A stretch of 8,179 bases of DNA from QHWF01 sp036848175 (lineage in GTDB: Bacteria > Acidobacteriota > Vicinamibacteria > Vicinamibacterales > CAVVIG01). Every line of letters starts with the position of its first letter. Position 1 is the stretch's first letter. A model generated the notes under the pieces. It was not told where the DNA came from, ran no database searches, and was given only the letters and a program-made list of their open reading frames with translations. The stretch is from NCBI GenBank assembly GCA_036848175.1, contig DAIUKO010000341.1:1-8179 (forward strand), given 5' to 3'. The position numbers and the translations under genes are program-made. Positions 1 to 6,213 of the stretch are shown piece by piece.

Positions 1-1
1 C

Positions 2-121
2 CCAGAGATCGACGAGCTCGTCGGCCGGCCATTGGCCAACCTGCCGCGCGCCGTGAAGCTCGTGACCGTGAATATTGTCCATACCGCCCTGAATCGTTGG
101 ATGCAGGCAATCGTCCCGTAG
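2..121 (+). CDS. 3' end of an unidentified protein (partial, enters from the left edge)
   Basis: The plus-strand frame starting at base 2 is open for 39 codons and ends in TAG at 119-121. No start codon is needed because the gene begins outside the window. The visible C-terminus contains the stretches GRPLANLPRAVKLV and NIVHTALNRW. Its balanced composition and ordered hydrophobic spacing look like real protein rather than a chance frame. I do not recognise the family. The gene converges on the oxidoreductase gene to its right; the two stop codons are 40 nt apart. No strong terminator is visible in that gap, only a 5-bp inverted repeat (136-140 with 157-161) and no T-run. Confidence 0.55.
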   Translation, partial: PEIDELVGRPLANLPRAVKLVTVNIVHTALNRWMQAIVP

Positions 122-161
122 TCTCACGGAGAACCCGGCGCAGCTACGGGACACTACGCCG

Positions 162-1157
162 TCATTTCCCTTGTGTCACTTCGGCGAGCGCCACCGGCGC
201 GCCGCCGCGGGCCTTGCTCAGCTCGGCGGCTTCCATGAAGGCGATGATCTCCAACGTCTCGTCCGGCGGGATCGGAGGCACGCCGGTCCGGAAGAACTTC
301 ACGATTTCGACGACCAAGTTGCGGTAGTCACTCCTGATGGGCACGGGCGTGGCGAGTACGGCGTTCATCCCAAAAACGACGGCGCCGTAATCCTGTTTGC
401 CTTGAATCAATCCGCGCATCGTGCCGATGCGCCCGTCTTTCCATGTGCCGACGACGGTATCGCCGCTGTTGGTTTTGACGCGCGTCACCTTCTCGCAGCC
501 CGGTCCGAGCAGCGTGTACAGCATCTCGACGGCGTGGATGCCGTACCAGAACAGATCGGGATGGTGCGGCTCGAGATTCTCAGGCCCGAACGTGAACGCG
601 CCGGCAATGCCGCCGTGTTTGTCGCTGTGCCCGATCGCCTGCACGTCGGCGAGGAAACGCAGACTCGACGAGCTGAAGAACGGCACACCTGATGCGCGCG
701 AGAGTCCCACGATCTCACGCGCCTCGGCGTAGCTGGCCGTAAACGGTTTGTCGATGAACACGCGCTTCTTTGCCTTGAAGACGGGACGGACCTCGTGCAG
801 GTGCCGCCGGCCGTCCACGCTCTCCAGCAGGACAGCATCCACTCGCTCGCACAGCTGTTCGATCGAATCGACGAACTCGACGTCCCACTTGTCCTTCAGC
901 TCGGCGGCGAACCGGTCGATCCGCGTGCGGCTCTCCTCCACGTCGGGGCTTCCGCCTTTGAAGGCGGCGACCACACGCGCGCCGGGCACGTGATGGGGAT
1001 CGCTCTTGTCGTTGAGCAGCTTGGTGAAGGCCGTCACATGCGACGTGTCGGTGCCGATGATGCCGACCCTGATTTCCGTTTGAGCGACGGCCGGCGCCGC
1101 CGCGCAGAGCCACGCGAGCACGCATGCGATCAACGCGACAAGATGGTCTTTCTTCAT
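162..1157 (-). CDS. Exported Gfo/Idh/MocA-family oxidoreductase
   Basis: The 331-residue product belongs to the Gfo/Idh/MocA family, NAD(P)-dependent dehydrogenases and epimerases acting on sugars, inositols and related polyols. Residues 1-26 are a Sec-type signal peptide: MKK, a hydrophobic core, then AVA-Q as a likely signal peptidase I site. The Rossmann strand and loop follow at 31-40 (VGIIGTDTSH), where the usual GxGxxG is altered. DKP at 136-138 replaces the family's EKP, and H208 in WYGIHAVEMLY fits the conserved catalytic histidine region. The ATG at 1157 is preferred because AAGGAG (1166-1171) lies 8 nt upstream. In-frame GTG 1181 and ATG 1178 would add eight residues and swallow that site; ATG 1178 overlaps the amidohydrolase TGA as TGATG. 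This is the last gene of the minus-strand run. Family is confident; substrate is unknown. Sec export of a nucleotide-binding protein is odd because Sec substrates cross unfolded. Confidence 0.88.
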   Translation of the reverse strand: MKKDHLVALIACVLAWLCAAAPAVAQTEIRVGIIGTDTSHVTAFTKLLNDKSDPHHVPGARVVAAFKGGSPDVEESRTRIDRFAAELKDKWDVEFVDSIEQLCERVDAVLLESVDGRRHLHEVRPVFKAKKRVFIDKPFTASYAEAREIVGLSRASGVPFFSSSSLRFLADVQAIGHSDKHGGIAGAFTFGPENLEPHHPDLFWYGIHAVEMLYTLLGPGCEKVTRVKTNSGDTVVGTWKDGRIGTMRGLIQGKQDYGAVVFGMNAVLATPVPIRSDYRNLVVEIVKFFRTGVPPIPPDETLEIIAFMEAAELSKARGGAPVALAEVTQGK

Positions 1158-1165
1158 AGCGCCGA

Positions 1166-1171
1166 CTCCTT
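1166..1171 (-). promoter_or_regulatory. Ribosome binding site of the downstream oxidoreductase gene
   Basis: The minus strand reads GAAGGAGTC, placing AAGGAG 8 nt before ATG at 1157. This is the main reason for choosing that start over the in-frame GTG and ATG further upstream. Confidence 0.7.
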
Positions 1172-1177
1172 CGTACA

Positions 1178-2953
1178 TCACTGCCGCTGAAACACCACGC
1201 GGCCGCCGATCACGGTGAGGTCCGCGCGGATGGCGCGCAGCTGCTCCGCAGGCACGGTCAGCAAGTGGTCGCTCAGCACGACGAAGTCGCCCAGTTTGCC
1301 CGTCTCGATCGACCCGCGACGCTTTTCGTCGAAGCTGAAACGCGCAGCCATGCTCGTCATCATGCGCAGCGCGTCCTCCCGCGAGACCGCTTCGTTCGCG
1401 CCGACGACCTGTCCGCCTTCAGTGCGCCGCGTGGTGGCAGAGTACATCGTCAGGAAGGGGTTGAACGGATTCAGCGCCTCGTTCCGATCGAGGCCGAACA
1501 TGTGGTCCGTGTTGATGGCCACCTCCACGCCGGCCTCGCGCCACGTGCGCAGCCCGATGAAGTGTGTGAGACGCTCGCGACCGAGAGCGTCCGCCAGCGC
1601 ATCGGCATCCTTGTAGTGCCACGCGGGTTGGGTGTCGACGAGCACGCCCAGTCGTGCCGCGCGGGCTGCCGTTTCGGGGTGGACGAAGTAGGCGTGCAGC
1701 AGGGTATGGCGCCGATCCGGCGCGGGATGTGCCTTTTGTGCCGCCTCGATCGCGTCCAGCACGACGTCGACGCCCGCGTCGCCCGTCACGTGCGCGACCA
1801 TCTGCCACCCGAGCCGGTGTCCGATGCCGATCGCCGAAGCAATTTGCTGTGGCGTGAGCGAGAGAAATCCGCGATCGCGTGGGTCGTCCAGCGCGTACAG
1901 CTTTCGCGCGCTCAATCCGTACGGCTCGCGCATGAACGACGTTCCAATCAGGATGCCACCGTCGGCCACAATCTTGAGCGGACCCGCTTTCAGCCACTCC
2001 GCTTCGTTTCCAGGCCCCTCGCTTTCGCTCGGGGCAGGCGGCCGAAACGTCAACCCTCGAATGAATTGTTCCACCGCGGCGGCGTCGTCCGCGCGCGGAA
2101 TCCGGATCGTGACCGTCGCCCTGACGCGCAAGCGGTCGGCGCGGCGCAGCTCCTCGTACGACTTGTAGCCGTCGAGCGTGGCCCCTCGTTCGATGACGCT
2201 GGTAATGCCGGTCGCGAGATACTGGCGATGAATCTGCTCGAGCATGTCGAGCGAGACGGTTCCCGATCGAGGACGGAACGAAGCCAGCAGGCCACCCACA
2301 TTCCGCAGCAACCCGGCCGGCTCGCCGGCGGCATCCTTCACGATCGCGCCGCCCGGCGGATCCGTCGACGTGCGGGTGATGTGGGCAGCGCGCAGCGCGG
2401 CGCTGTTCAGCACGAATGCGTACGCGCCGTCGACAGCAACCGGCCGATCGGGTGCGGCCGCATCCAGTTCCTGGCGGGTTGGAAATCGATGCTCGCGCAA
2501 ACGGGTTGGATACACACGCGGTGTCCAAATCCACGCCTCGCTCTGCCCGGAGCGAGCGGAGCGAGTCGGAGGGCCTGAGGCAACGGCGCGGCGGATCCAC
2601 GCTTGCAGAGCGTCGATTGATTGGAGGTTCTCGAACGGCTGCGCGGCCTCCGCTTCGGCGACATCGAGCGCGTGCACGTGCGTGTCGATGAGACCGGGCA
2701 CTACCGTACGTCCCCGGCCGTCGATCACCTGCGTCGCGCCGCCGATGTGCGGCCGTACGTCTTCGTTCGACCCGATCGCGATGAACCGCCCGTCACGGAC
2801 GGCGAGCGCGGCGGCGACGCGAAAGTTGGTATCGACCGTCAGGATCCTCGCGTTGAGCAGCACGAGATCGGCTTGTCCTGTGTTCCGGGCCGGTTGCGAC
2901 AGCGCCACGATGAGCGTGGACAGGACGAGACTGCCAAAGAGCTTCGACATCAT
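1178..2953 (-). CDS. Exported YtcJ-like amidohydrolase (amidohydrolase family 3)
   Basis: The 591-residue product is a metal-dependent hydrolase of the amidohydrolase_3/YtcJ group, whose substrates are mostly unknown (C-N bonds of amides, carbamates or cyclic imides are usual). A hydrophobic leader at about residues 1-20 (MMSKLFGSLVLSTLIVALSQ) suggests export. A small beta-sandwich segment (ADLVLLNARILTVD) precedes the TIM barrel. Metal-site motifs include DTHVH (about 90-94), AHVTGDAG (about 387-394), LLHAYFVHP (about 418-426) and INTDHMFG near 480-487. The family-typical FPTRQELDAAAPDRPV is at about 157-172. ATG 2953 overlaps the preceding TGA as ATGA, and ATG 2950 overlaps it as TGATG; either suits translational coupling. 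In-frame GTG 2962 is less likely. Two short stretches, about residues 129-138 and 306-316, coincide with palindromic elements and look like extra sequence relative to homologues as I remember them. Family is very likely; substrate is unknown. Confidence 0.9.
   Translation of the reverse strand: MMSKLFGSLVLSTLIVALSQPARNTGQADLVLLNARILTVDTNFRVAAALAVRDGRFIAIGSNEDVRPHIGGATQVIDGRGRTVVPGLIDTHVHALDVAEAEAAQPFENLQSIDALQAWIRRAVASGPPTRSARSGQSEAWIWTPRVYPTRLREHRFPTRQELDAAAPDRPVAVDGAYAFVLNSAALRAAHITRTSTDPPGGAIVKDAAGEPAGLLRNVGGLLASFRPRSGTVSLDMLEQIHRQYLATGITSVIERGATLDGYKSYEELRRADRLRVRATVTIRIPRADDAAAVEQFIRGLTFRPPAPSESEGPGNEAEWLKAGPLKIVADGGILIGTSFMREPYGLSARKLYALDDPRDRGFLSLTPQQIASAIGIGHRLGWQMVAHVTGDAGVDVVLDAIEAAQKAHPAPDRRHTLLHAYFVHPETAARAARLGVLVDTQPAWHYKDADALADALGRERLTHFIGLRTWREAGVEVAINTDHMFGLDRNEALNPFNPFLTMYSATTRRTEGGQVVGANEAVSREDALRMMTSMAARFSFDEKRRGSIETGKLGDFVVLSDHLLTVPAEQLRAIRADLTVIGGRVVFQRQ
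2005..2049. repeat. Palindromic element A inside the amidohydrolase gene
   Basis: An inverted repeat CGTTTC (2005-2010) / GAAACG (2044-2049) encloses an inner 22-nt hairpin at 2014-2035 with a GCCCC/GGGGC stem. On the minus strand the hairpin centre reads GAGCGAAAGCGA, which can form two GC pairs closed by a GAAA tetraloop and flanked by tandem G-A mismatches. It is read in frame and encodes the low-complexity stretch PPAPSESEGPG between better-conserved parts of the protein. It resembles element B in the same gene. Confidence 0.6.
2535..2581. repeat. Palindromic element B inside the amidohydrolase gene, opposite orientation to A
   Basis: Outer arms GCCTC (2535-2539) / GAGGC (2577-2581) enclose inner arms GCCC (2545-2548) / GGGC (2571-2574) and a core rich in GAGCGA/GCGAG. 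In plus orientation it shares with the minus-strand reading of element A the order CTGCCC, GAGCGA, AGCGA, GGGCCTG. It is read in frame and encodes roughly PPTRSARSGQSEA just before the conserved WIWTPRVYPTRLRE stretch. Confidence 0.55.
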
Positions 2954-4104
2954 TTGAGCCACCGGTCGAGGTTTTCCCGGACGAACTCGTCATCGGCGAG
3001 ATGCGGATACCTCGCCAGCACGCGATCGATTTCGTTCATCTGTCCCGGACTCAGATCCTCATGCGGATCGAGGCACCAGCGGCCGGCGAGCAACCCCTGG
3101 CGTCGCAGGACCTCGTGAATCCCGGGAATGCACCCGGCGAACTGGTGGGACGGATCGAAGAGCGCCGCGTTGACATCGGTCAGTTCGGCGCCGAGCGCCA
3201 GCAGTTGCAGAGTCTCAGCGCGTGAGTCACCTGGCGCCTCGCAACGGGTAATCATCAGACATCGCCGAAGCAGTTCGACTGCGTTCTTTGTCCAAACCGC
3301 CCATTGACCGAGGAGGCCGCCGGAAAAGCGCACCACGCCTCCCTTCGCGCTGCTGTCATCGGGCGCGCTTCGGCGGGGCAAGCCCGGAAACGGCGTCAAC
3401 AGGTCGGCGACGATCGCGTCGTCGTTCCCCGTATACAGCGCGACATCGCCACGGCCGCTCTCGGCCAGCGCCACGGCGACATCCAGCGTGCGGTAGCGAT
3501 CGAACGGCGCCACTTTGATGGCGACGACGCGTTCGATCTCGAGGAACTCGCGCCAGAACCCGCGATCGAGAATGCGTCCACCGACCGCCGGCTGCAAGTA
3601 AAACCCCATGACCGGTATGACGTCCGACACGCGCCGGCAATGATCCAACAGACGTTCGTTGTCCGCGTCCCCGAGCGCTGCAAGGCTCAGCAACCCCGCG
3701 TCGTAGTCGAGCGACGCCGCGAGCTCCGCTTCCGCGACCGCTTGTTTGGTCGGGCCGCAGACGCCCGCAATCGTGACGACGCGCCTTTCGACCGACCAGT
3801 CGCGCGTAGTCTGAATCGCAAGCTCCAGGACCGGCCGCAACAATTCGACGCCGCGATCGCGAATCGCGAACTGCGTGGTATGGACACCGACCGCAATGCC
3901 GCCCGCGCCGGCATCGCAGTAATAACGGGTGAGGGCGACCTGGCGGCGTTCGTCGAGGCGGCGCGCGTCCGTCAGGGCAAGCGGATGGGCGGGAATGACA
4001 AGGCCGCCGACGAGCGCACGCCGAAGCTCTTGAACCGACATCTTTTTCACTGGCGCTGGGGCCCCAGCGCGAACTGACGCTGATGCCTCGCCTCGGATTC
4101 CCAT
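2950..4104 (-). CDS. DapA/NanA-like lyase (dihydrodipicolinate synthase family)
   Basis: This is a 384-residue class I aldolase-type protein of the DHDPS/N-acetylneuraminate lyase superfamily, which forms a Schiff base with a 2-keto acid and makes or breaks a C-C bond in the cytoplasm. Matching features are an early IPAHPLALT strand (about 37-45), the HTT substrate loop (75-77, in the place of the GTTGE motif), Tyr169 in GFYLQP and the probable Schiff-base Lys197 in VAIKVAPF. It is longer than DapA (about 290-300 residues), with C-terminal helices including GGLLGQWAVWTKNAVELL. The start is uncertain: ATG 4104 adds a 21-residue low-complexity leader with GAGG too close to it, whereas GTG 4050 or ATG 4041 gives a start nearer the conserved core. 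No ribosome site decides it. The stop overlaps the amidohydrolase start (ATGA). True lysine biosynthesis is unlikely given the context and divergent motifs; the keto-acid substrate is unknown. Confidence 0.85.
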   Translation of the reverse strand: MGIRGEASASVRAGAPAPVKKMSVQELRRALVGGLVIPAHPLALTDARRLDERRQVALTRYYCDAGAGGIAVGVHTTQFAIRDRGVELLRPVLELAIQTTRDWSVERRVVTIAGVCGPTKQAVAEAELAASLDYDAGLLSLAALGDADNERLLDHCRRVSDVIPVMGFYLQPAVGGRILDRGFWREFLEIERVVAIKVAPFDRYRTLDVAVALAESGRGDVALYTGNDDAIVADLLTPFPGLPRRSAPDDSSAKGGVVRFSGGLLGQWAVWTKNAVELLRRCLMITRCEAPGDSRAETLQLLALGAELTDVNAALFDPSHQFAGCIPGIHEVLRRQGLLAGRWCLDPHEDLSPGQMNEIDRVLARYPHLADDEFVRENLDRWLK

Positions 4105-4134
4105 GTCCTCGGCTCGGCATGGCCGCAGGCGCTA

Positions 4135-5169
4135 TCAGAAGCGGCCATCCACCACCTCGAAGTGCGTCGGCTTGTTCAGCGATGAGCCGCCGGTCTGTAT
4201 CCAGTGCGCGACCCATTGCCGCAGGACGCTCAGAGGCACCGTGGGTTCGCCGAGCAGCGCGCGGCAGCGGCTGGAGTCGCTGAGCAGGGCCAATGGCCCT
4301 TCAGTGTGAGTGAAGCGAGGAGGCCGGCCGAACGCCGAGCCAAACCACTGCGCGATTTCACGAACCGAGATGCGCTCGGCGCCGGTGACGTTGAGAATCG
4401 CCGGCGGCGTCGAGCACAGCTCCAGGCTGCGGAGCGCGTAGCTGTTGGCGTCTCCTTGCCAGATCGCGTTGAAGAATCCCATCGCCAGGTCGACCGCCTC
4501 GCCGGCAAACACGCGCCGCGCGATGTCCACCAGCGTGCCGTATCGAAGATCCACGGCATAGTTCAAACGGAGGATCAGTGCCGGCATCGCGTCCTGGCGG
4601 GAGACGAACTCGATGACGCGTTCACGTCCGAGACACGACTGCGCATACTCGCCGACGGGCGCTGGTGGATCGTCTTCGGTCGGCGCGGGACTGTCGACCG
4701 GAACCAGGGGGTACACGTTGCCTGTCGAGAACGCCACCATGCGCGACTGACGAAAGTGCTCGGCCACCCGCGCCGGAGCCACCGTGTTTGTCGCCCACGT
4801 CAGGTCGGTCCGATCGAATGTTCCAAACTTGCGGCCAGCGAGAAAGATCACGTGCTCGCAGCGCGGCAACATGGCGATCTGCCGCGGGTCGAGAAGATCA
4901 CATGCAATAGTCTGGATGCCGTCAGCGTCAAGCCTCGTGCGCGTGTTCGACGACGAGAACCGCGACGCCGCGAACACACGACTGGCGCTTTCGGTTCGTT
5001 CGACCGCTCGATGGATACGACGCGCGAGCGACGGCCCCATCTTGCCGCTCGCGCCCAGAATCAGCACATCGCCGCGCAGACGAGCGATGAATTCGAGATC
5101 CGACTCTGACGGTTCCGCCAGGATATCTTCGAGCTCGGCCTCCGAGTTGATGCGTTCGGGCAGTCTCAT
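4135..5169 (-). CDS. NAD-dependent epimerase/dehydratase (extended SDR)
   Basis: The 344-residue product is an extended short-chain dehydrogenase/reductase, probably acting on a sugar or sugar acid in the cytoplasm. After about 33 residues of N-terminal extension (MRLPERINSEAELEDIL...) comes the Rossmann strand VLILGASGKMG (35-45, GxxGxxG). Further on are an acidic D91-L-L-D94 segment, a VIFLAG strand (107-112), ATNTVAP (126-132), STGNVYP (148-154) and the tyrosine motif Y175-A-Q-S-C179. The usual lysine of YxxxK is a cysteine here. The C-terminal substrate domain carries LNVTGAERISVREIAQWFG. ATG 5169 is chosen because the protein begins 7 nt after the acetyltransferase stop; upstream sequence in this frame is a shadow of that gene. 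The lyase gene follows after 30 nt. The SDR plus DapA-like pairing suggests oxidation or epimerisation followed by C-C cleavage, which is inference. Confidence 0.87.
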   Translation of the reverse strand: MRLPERINSEAELEDILAEPSESDLEFIARLRGDVLILGASGKMGPSLARRIHRAVERTESASRVFAASRFSSSNTRTRLDADGIQTIACDLLDPRQIAMLPRCEHVIFLAGRKFGTFDRTDLTWATNTVAPARVAEHFRQSRMVAFSTGNVYPLVPVDSPAPTEDDPPAPVGEYAQSCLGRERVIEFVSRQDAMPALILRLNYAVDLRYGTLVDIARRVFAGEAVDLAMGFFNAIWQGDANSYALRSLELCSTPPAILNVTGAERISVREIAQWFGSAFGRPPRFTHTEGPLALLSDSSRCRALLGEPTVPLSVLRQWVAHWIQTGGSSLNKPTHFEVVDGRF

Positions 5170-5176
5170 CTGGCGC

Positions 5177-6061
5177 CTACGCGAATTCGGGTCCGAGAAT
5201 CGCGAACTCACTGACGTCGCTGTGGCCAACGGCGGTCGCGTACGCGCCTGAATGGGCGGCACGGCACATCCGCACGAGCGGCCGTTCGACGACGAACCCG
5301 TCGGCGCGCAACGCTGCCACGAACGCGCGTTGCGAGTCGAACGCATCCACGGCAACGCGCCGGTCGTCCGCTGCGTCAAGCGCCGCGCTGATCAACGCGT
5401 GCGCGATCTGGTCATCGCCTGCGACCACAGGCCCAATCTGATCGAACAGGCGTCCCTGCCGACCCAAACAATAGTGGATCGAGCCCCGATCGGTGTGATC
5501 GCTCCGCACGACGTACGCGTACTGCGGCGCGATGCGGAACGCCCAATCGAGCACGGCTTGGCGCGATCCGCCGAATGTCTCGCGATCCTGTTCGACGACG
5601 ATGGCCAGGTCGGCGTCCGTGAGTGGGCGCACCGCAAACGGAGCGGGCCGCCTTCGCGTGGCGCCATGCACGACGTAACGACTGAGTGCCGCCTCATCCT
5701 CGAACCCGTATCGCTGATAGAGCGGCCGCCCCAACGGTGTCGCATCGAGTCGAATCGGAAGATGTGAAGGCACCGCGTCCATGGCGGCCTCCAGGAGACG
5801 TCGGCCCACGCCGCGGCCGCGGTACGCCGGATCGACGAGCATCATCGCAATCCACGCGAAGGCGCCGTAGTCGATACCGATCGTGGTGCCAACGATGAAA
5901 CGATCGCGCGCGTCGAAGAGTGCGGCGAATGCGCCTGCAGGCGCCAGCCGCAGCAGCATCCTCCAGTCGTCGAGCGTCTGATTCCAACCGGCAGCCGTGC
6001 TCAACCTGAGGCCTTCGTCCAGGTCTTCGAACGTCAGCGGGCGGATGATCGGATCGGTCAT
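5177..6061 (-). CDS. Two-domain GNAT N-acetyltransferase
   Basis: The 294-residue product has two acetyltransferase-like halves. Residues about 4-135 form a GNAT domain: IRPLTFEDLDEGLRL at the start, the acetyl-CoA pyrophosphate loop RGRGVGRRLL (81-90) after strand MMLVDP, and PLYQRYGF (113-120) typical of the last GNAT motif. Residues about 140-270 resemble the C-terminal GNAT-like domain seen in YitH-type proteins (Acetyltransf_18), with DSQRAFVAALRADGFVVERPLVRM near 242-265. The reaction would be acetyl transfer from acetyl-CoA to an amine of unknown identity. No signal peptide is seen, so it is cytoplasmic. ATG 6061 begins the conserved domain directly and is the only plausible start, although no good Shine-Dalgarno is visible. 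It is the first gene of the minus-strand run, 7 nt before the epimerase. Its link to catabolism is unclear: it could modify an amino sugar, or be a detoxification gene that shares the transcript. Confidence 0.87.
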   Translation of the reverse strand: MTDPIIRPLTFEDLDEGLRLSTAAGWNQTLDDWRMLLRLAPAGAFAALFDARDRFIVGTTIGIDYGAFAWIAMMLVDPAYRGRGVGRRLLEAAMDAVPSHLPIRLDATPLGRPLYQRYGFEDEAALSRYVVHGATRRRPAPFAVRPLTDADLAIVVEQDRETFGGSRQAVLDWAFRIAPQYAYVVRSDHTDRGSIHYCLGRQGRLFDQIGPVVAGDDQIAHALISAALDAADDRRVAVDAFDSQRAFVAALRADGFVVERPLVRMCRAAHSGAYATAVGHSDVSEFAILGPEFA

Positions 6062-6099
6062 GCGGCCCGGACGGGCTTGTCATGACCGACTTGGACCTT

Positions 6100-6122
6100 T
6101 TCAGCCGACCGTATGCGCTGAA
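6100..6122. other. Inverted repeat at the predicted transcription start before the acetyltransferase
   Basis: TTCAGC (6100-6105) and GCTGAA (6117-6122) form a perfect 6-bp inverted repeat with an 11-nt spacer. It lies just downstream of the candidate -10 box at 6129-6134, so it could be an operator or a hairpin at the 5' end of the transcript. A 6-bp repeat is short enough to arise by chance. Confidence 0.3.
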
Positions 6123-6128
6123 GTGGTA

Positions 6129-6156
6129 CTTGTAATGGCCTGTCCACGAGTCACAA
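6129..6156 (-). promoter_or_regulatory. Candidate sigma-70-type promoter for the five-gene run
   Basis: On the minus strand TTGTGA (6156-6151) and TACAAG (6134-6129) are spaced 16 nt and match the -35 and -10 consensus at 4 of 6 positions each. Transcription would start near 6122, about 60 nt before ATG 6061. The match is modest, and read-through from the gene upstream cannot be excluded. Confidence 0.3.
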
Positions 6157-6168
6157 CAAGCCTGCGAC

Positions 6169-6186
6169 CGCGGGTTTCGGGCCGCG
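6169..6186 (-). terminator. Weak hairpin after the Tat oxidoreductase gene
   Basis: CGCGG (6169-6173) and CCGCG (6182-6186) can form a 5-bp GC stem with an 8-nt loop, 28 nt past the stop of the Tat-exported oxidoreductase in its direction of transcription. No clear U-run follows, so at best it is a weak or factor-assisted terminator. Confidence 0.22.
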
Positions 6187-6213
6187 ACAACGGAGCGCGA
6201 ACAGACACGCCAC

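Noticed and set aside
136..161. Inverted repeat CGGCG/CGCCG between the two convergent stop codons
   Set aside because: The stem is only 5 bp with a 16-nt loop and no T-run, so it is not a convincing terminator.
1265..2578. Long plus-strand open frame (437 codons) opposite the amidohydrolase
   Set aside because: Its arginine-rich, repetitive product has no recognisable domain, and it lies wholly antisense to a gene with clear family motifs. GC-rich codon bias opens such shadow frames.
4291..4330. Hairpin-like stretch in the epimerase gene resembling elements A and B (TTCA/TGAA arms, GAAGCGAGG)
   Set aside because: The encoded residues (RFTHTEGPLALL) fit the expected family sequence at this position, so it looks native rather than inserted.
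3304..5109. Plus-strand open frames of 257 and 301 codons opposite the lyase and epimerase
   Set aside because: Both are antisense shadows without recognisable domains; the minus-strand genes carry conserved motifs across the same DNA.
5170..5379. Upstream extension of the epimerase frame by 70 codons
   Set aside because: It lies over the acetyltransferase gene in another frame, and its composition (Ser/Arg/Cys-rich) is non-native. The protein proper starts at 5169.
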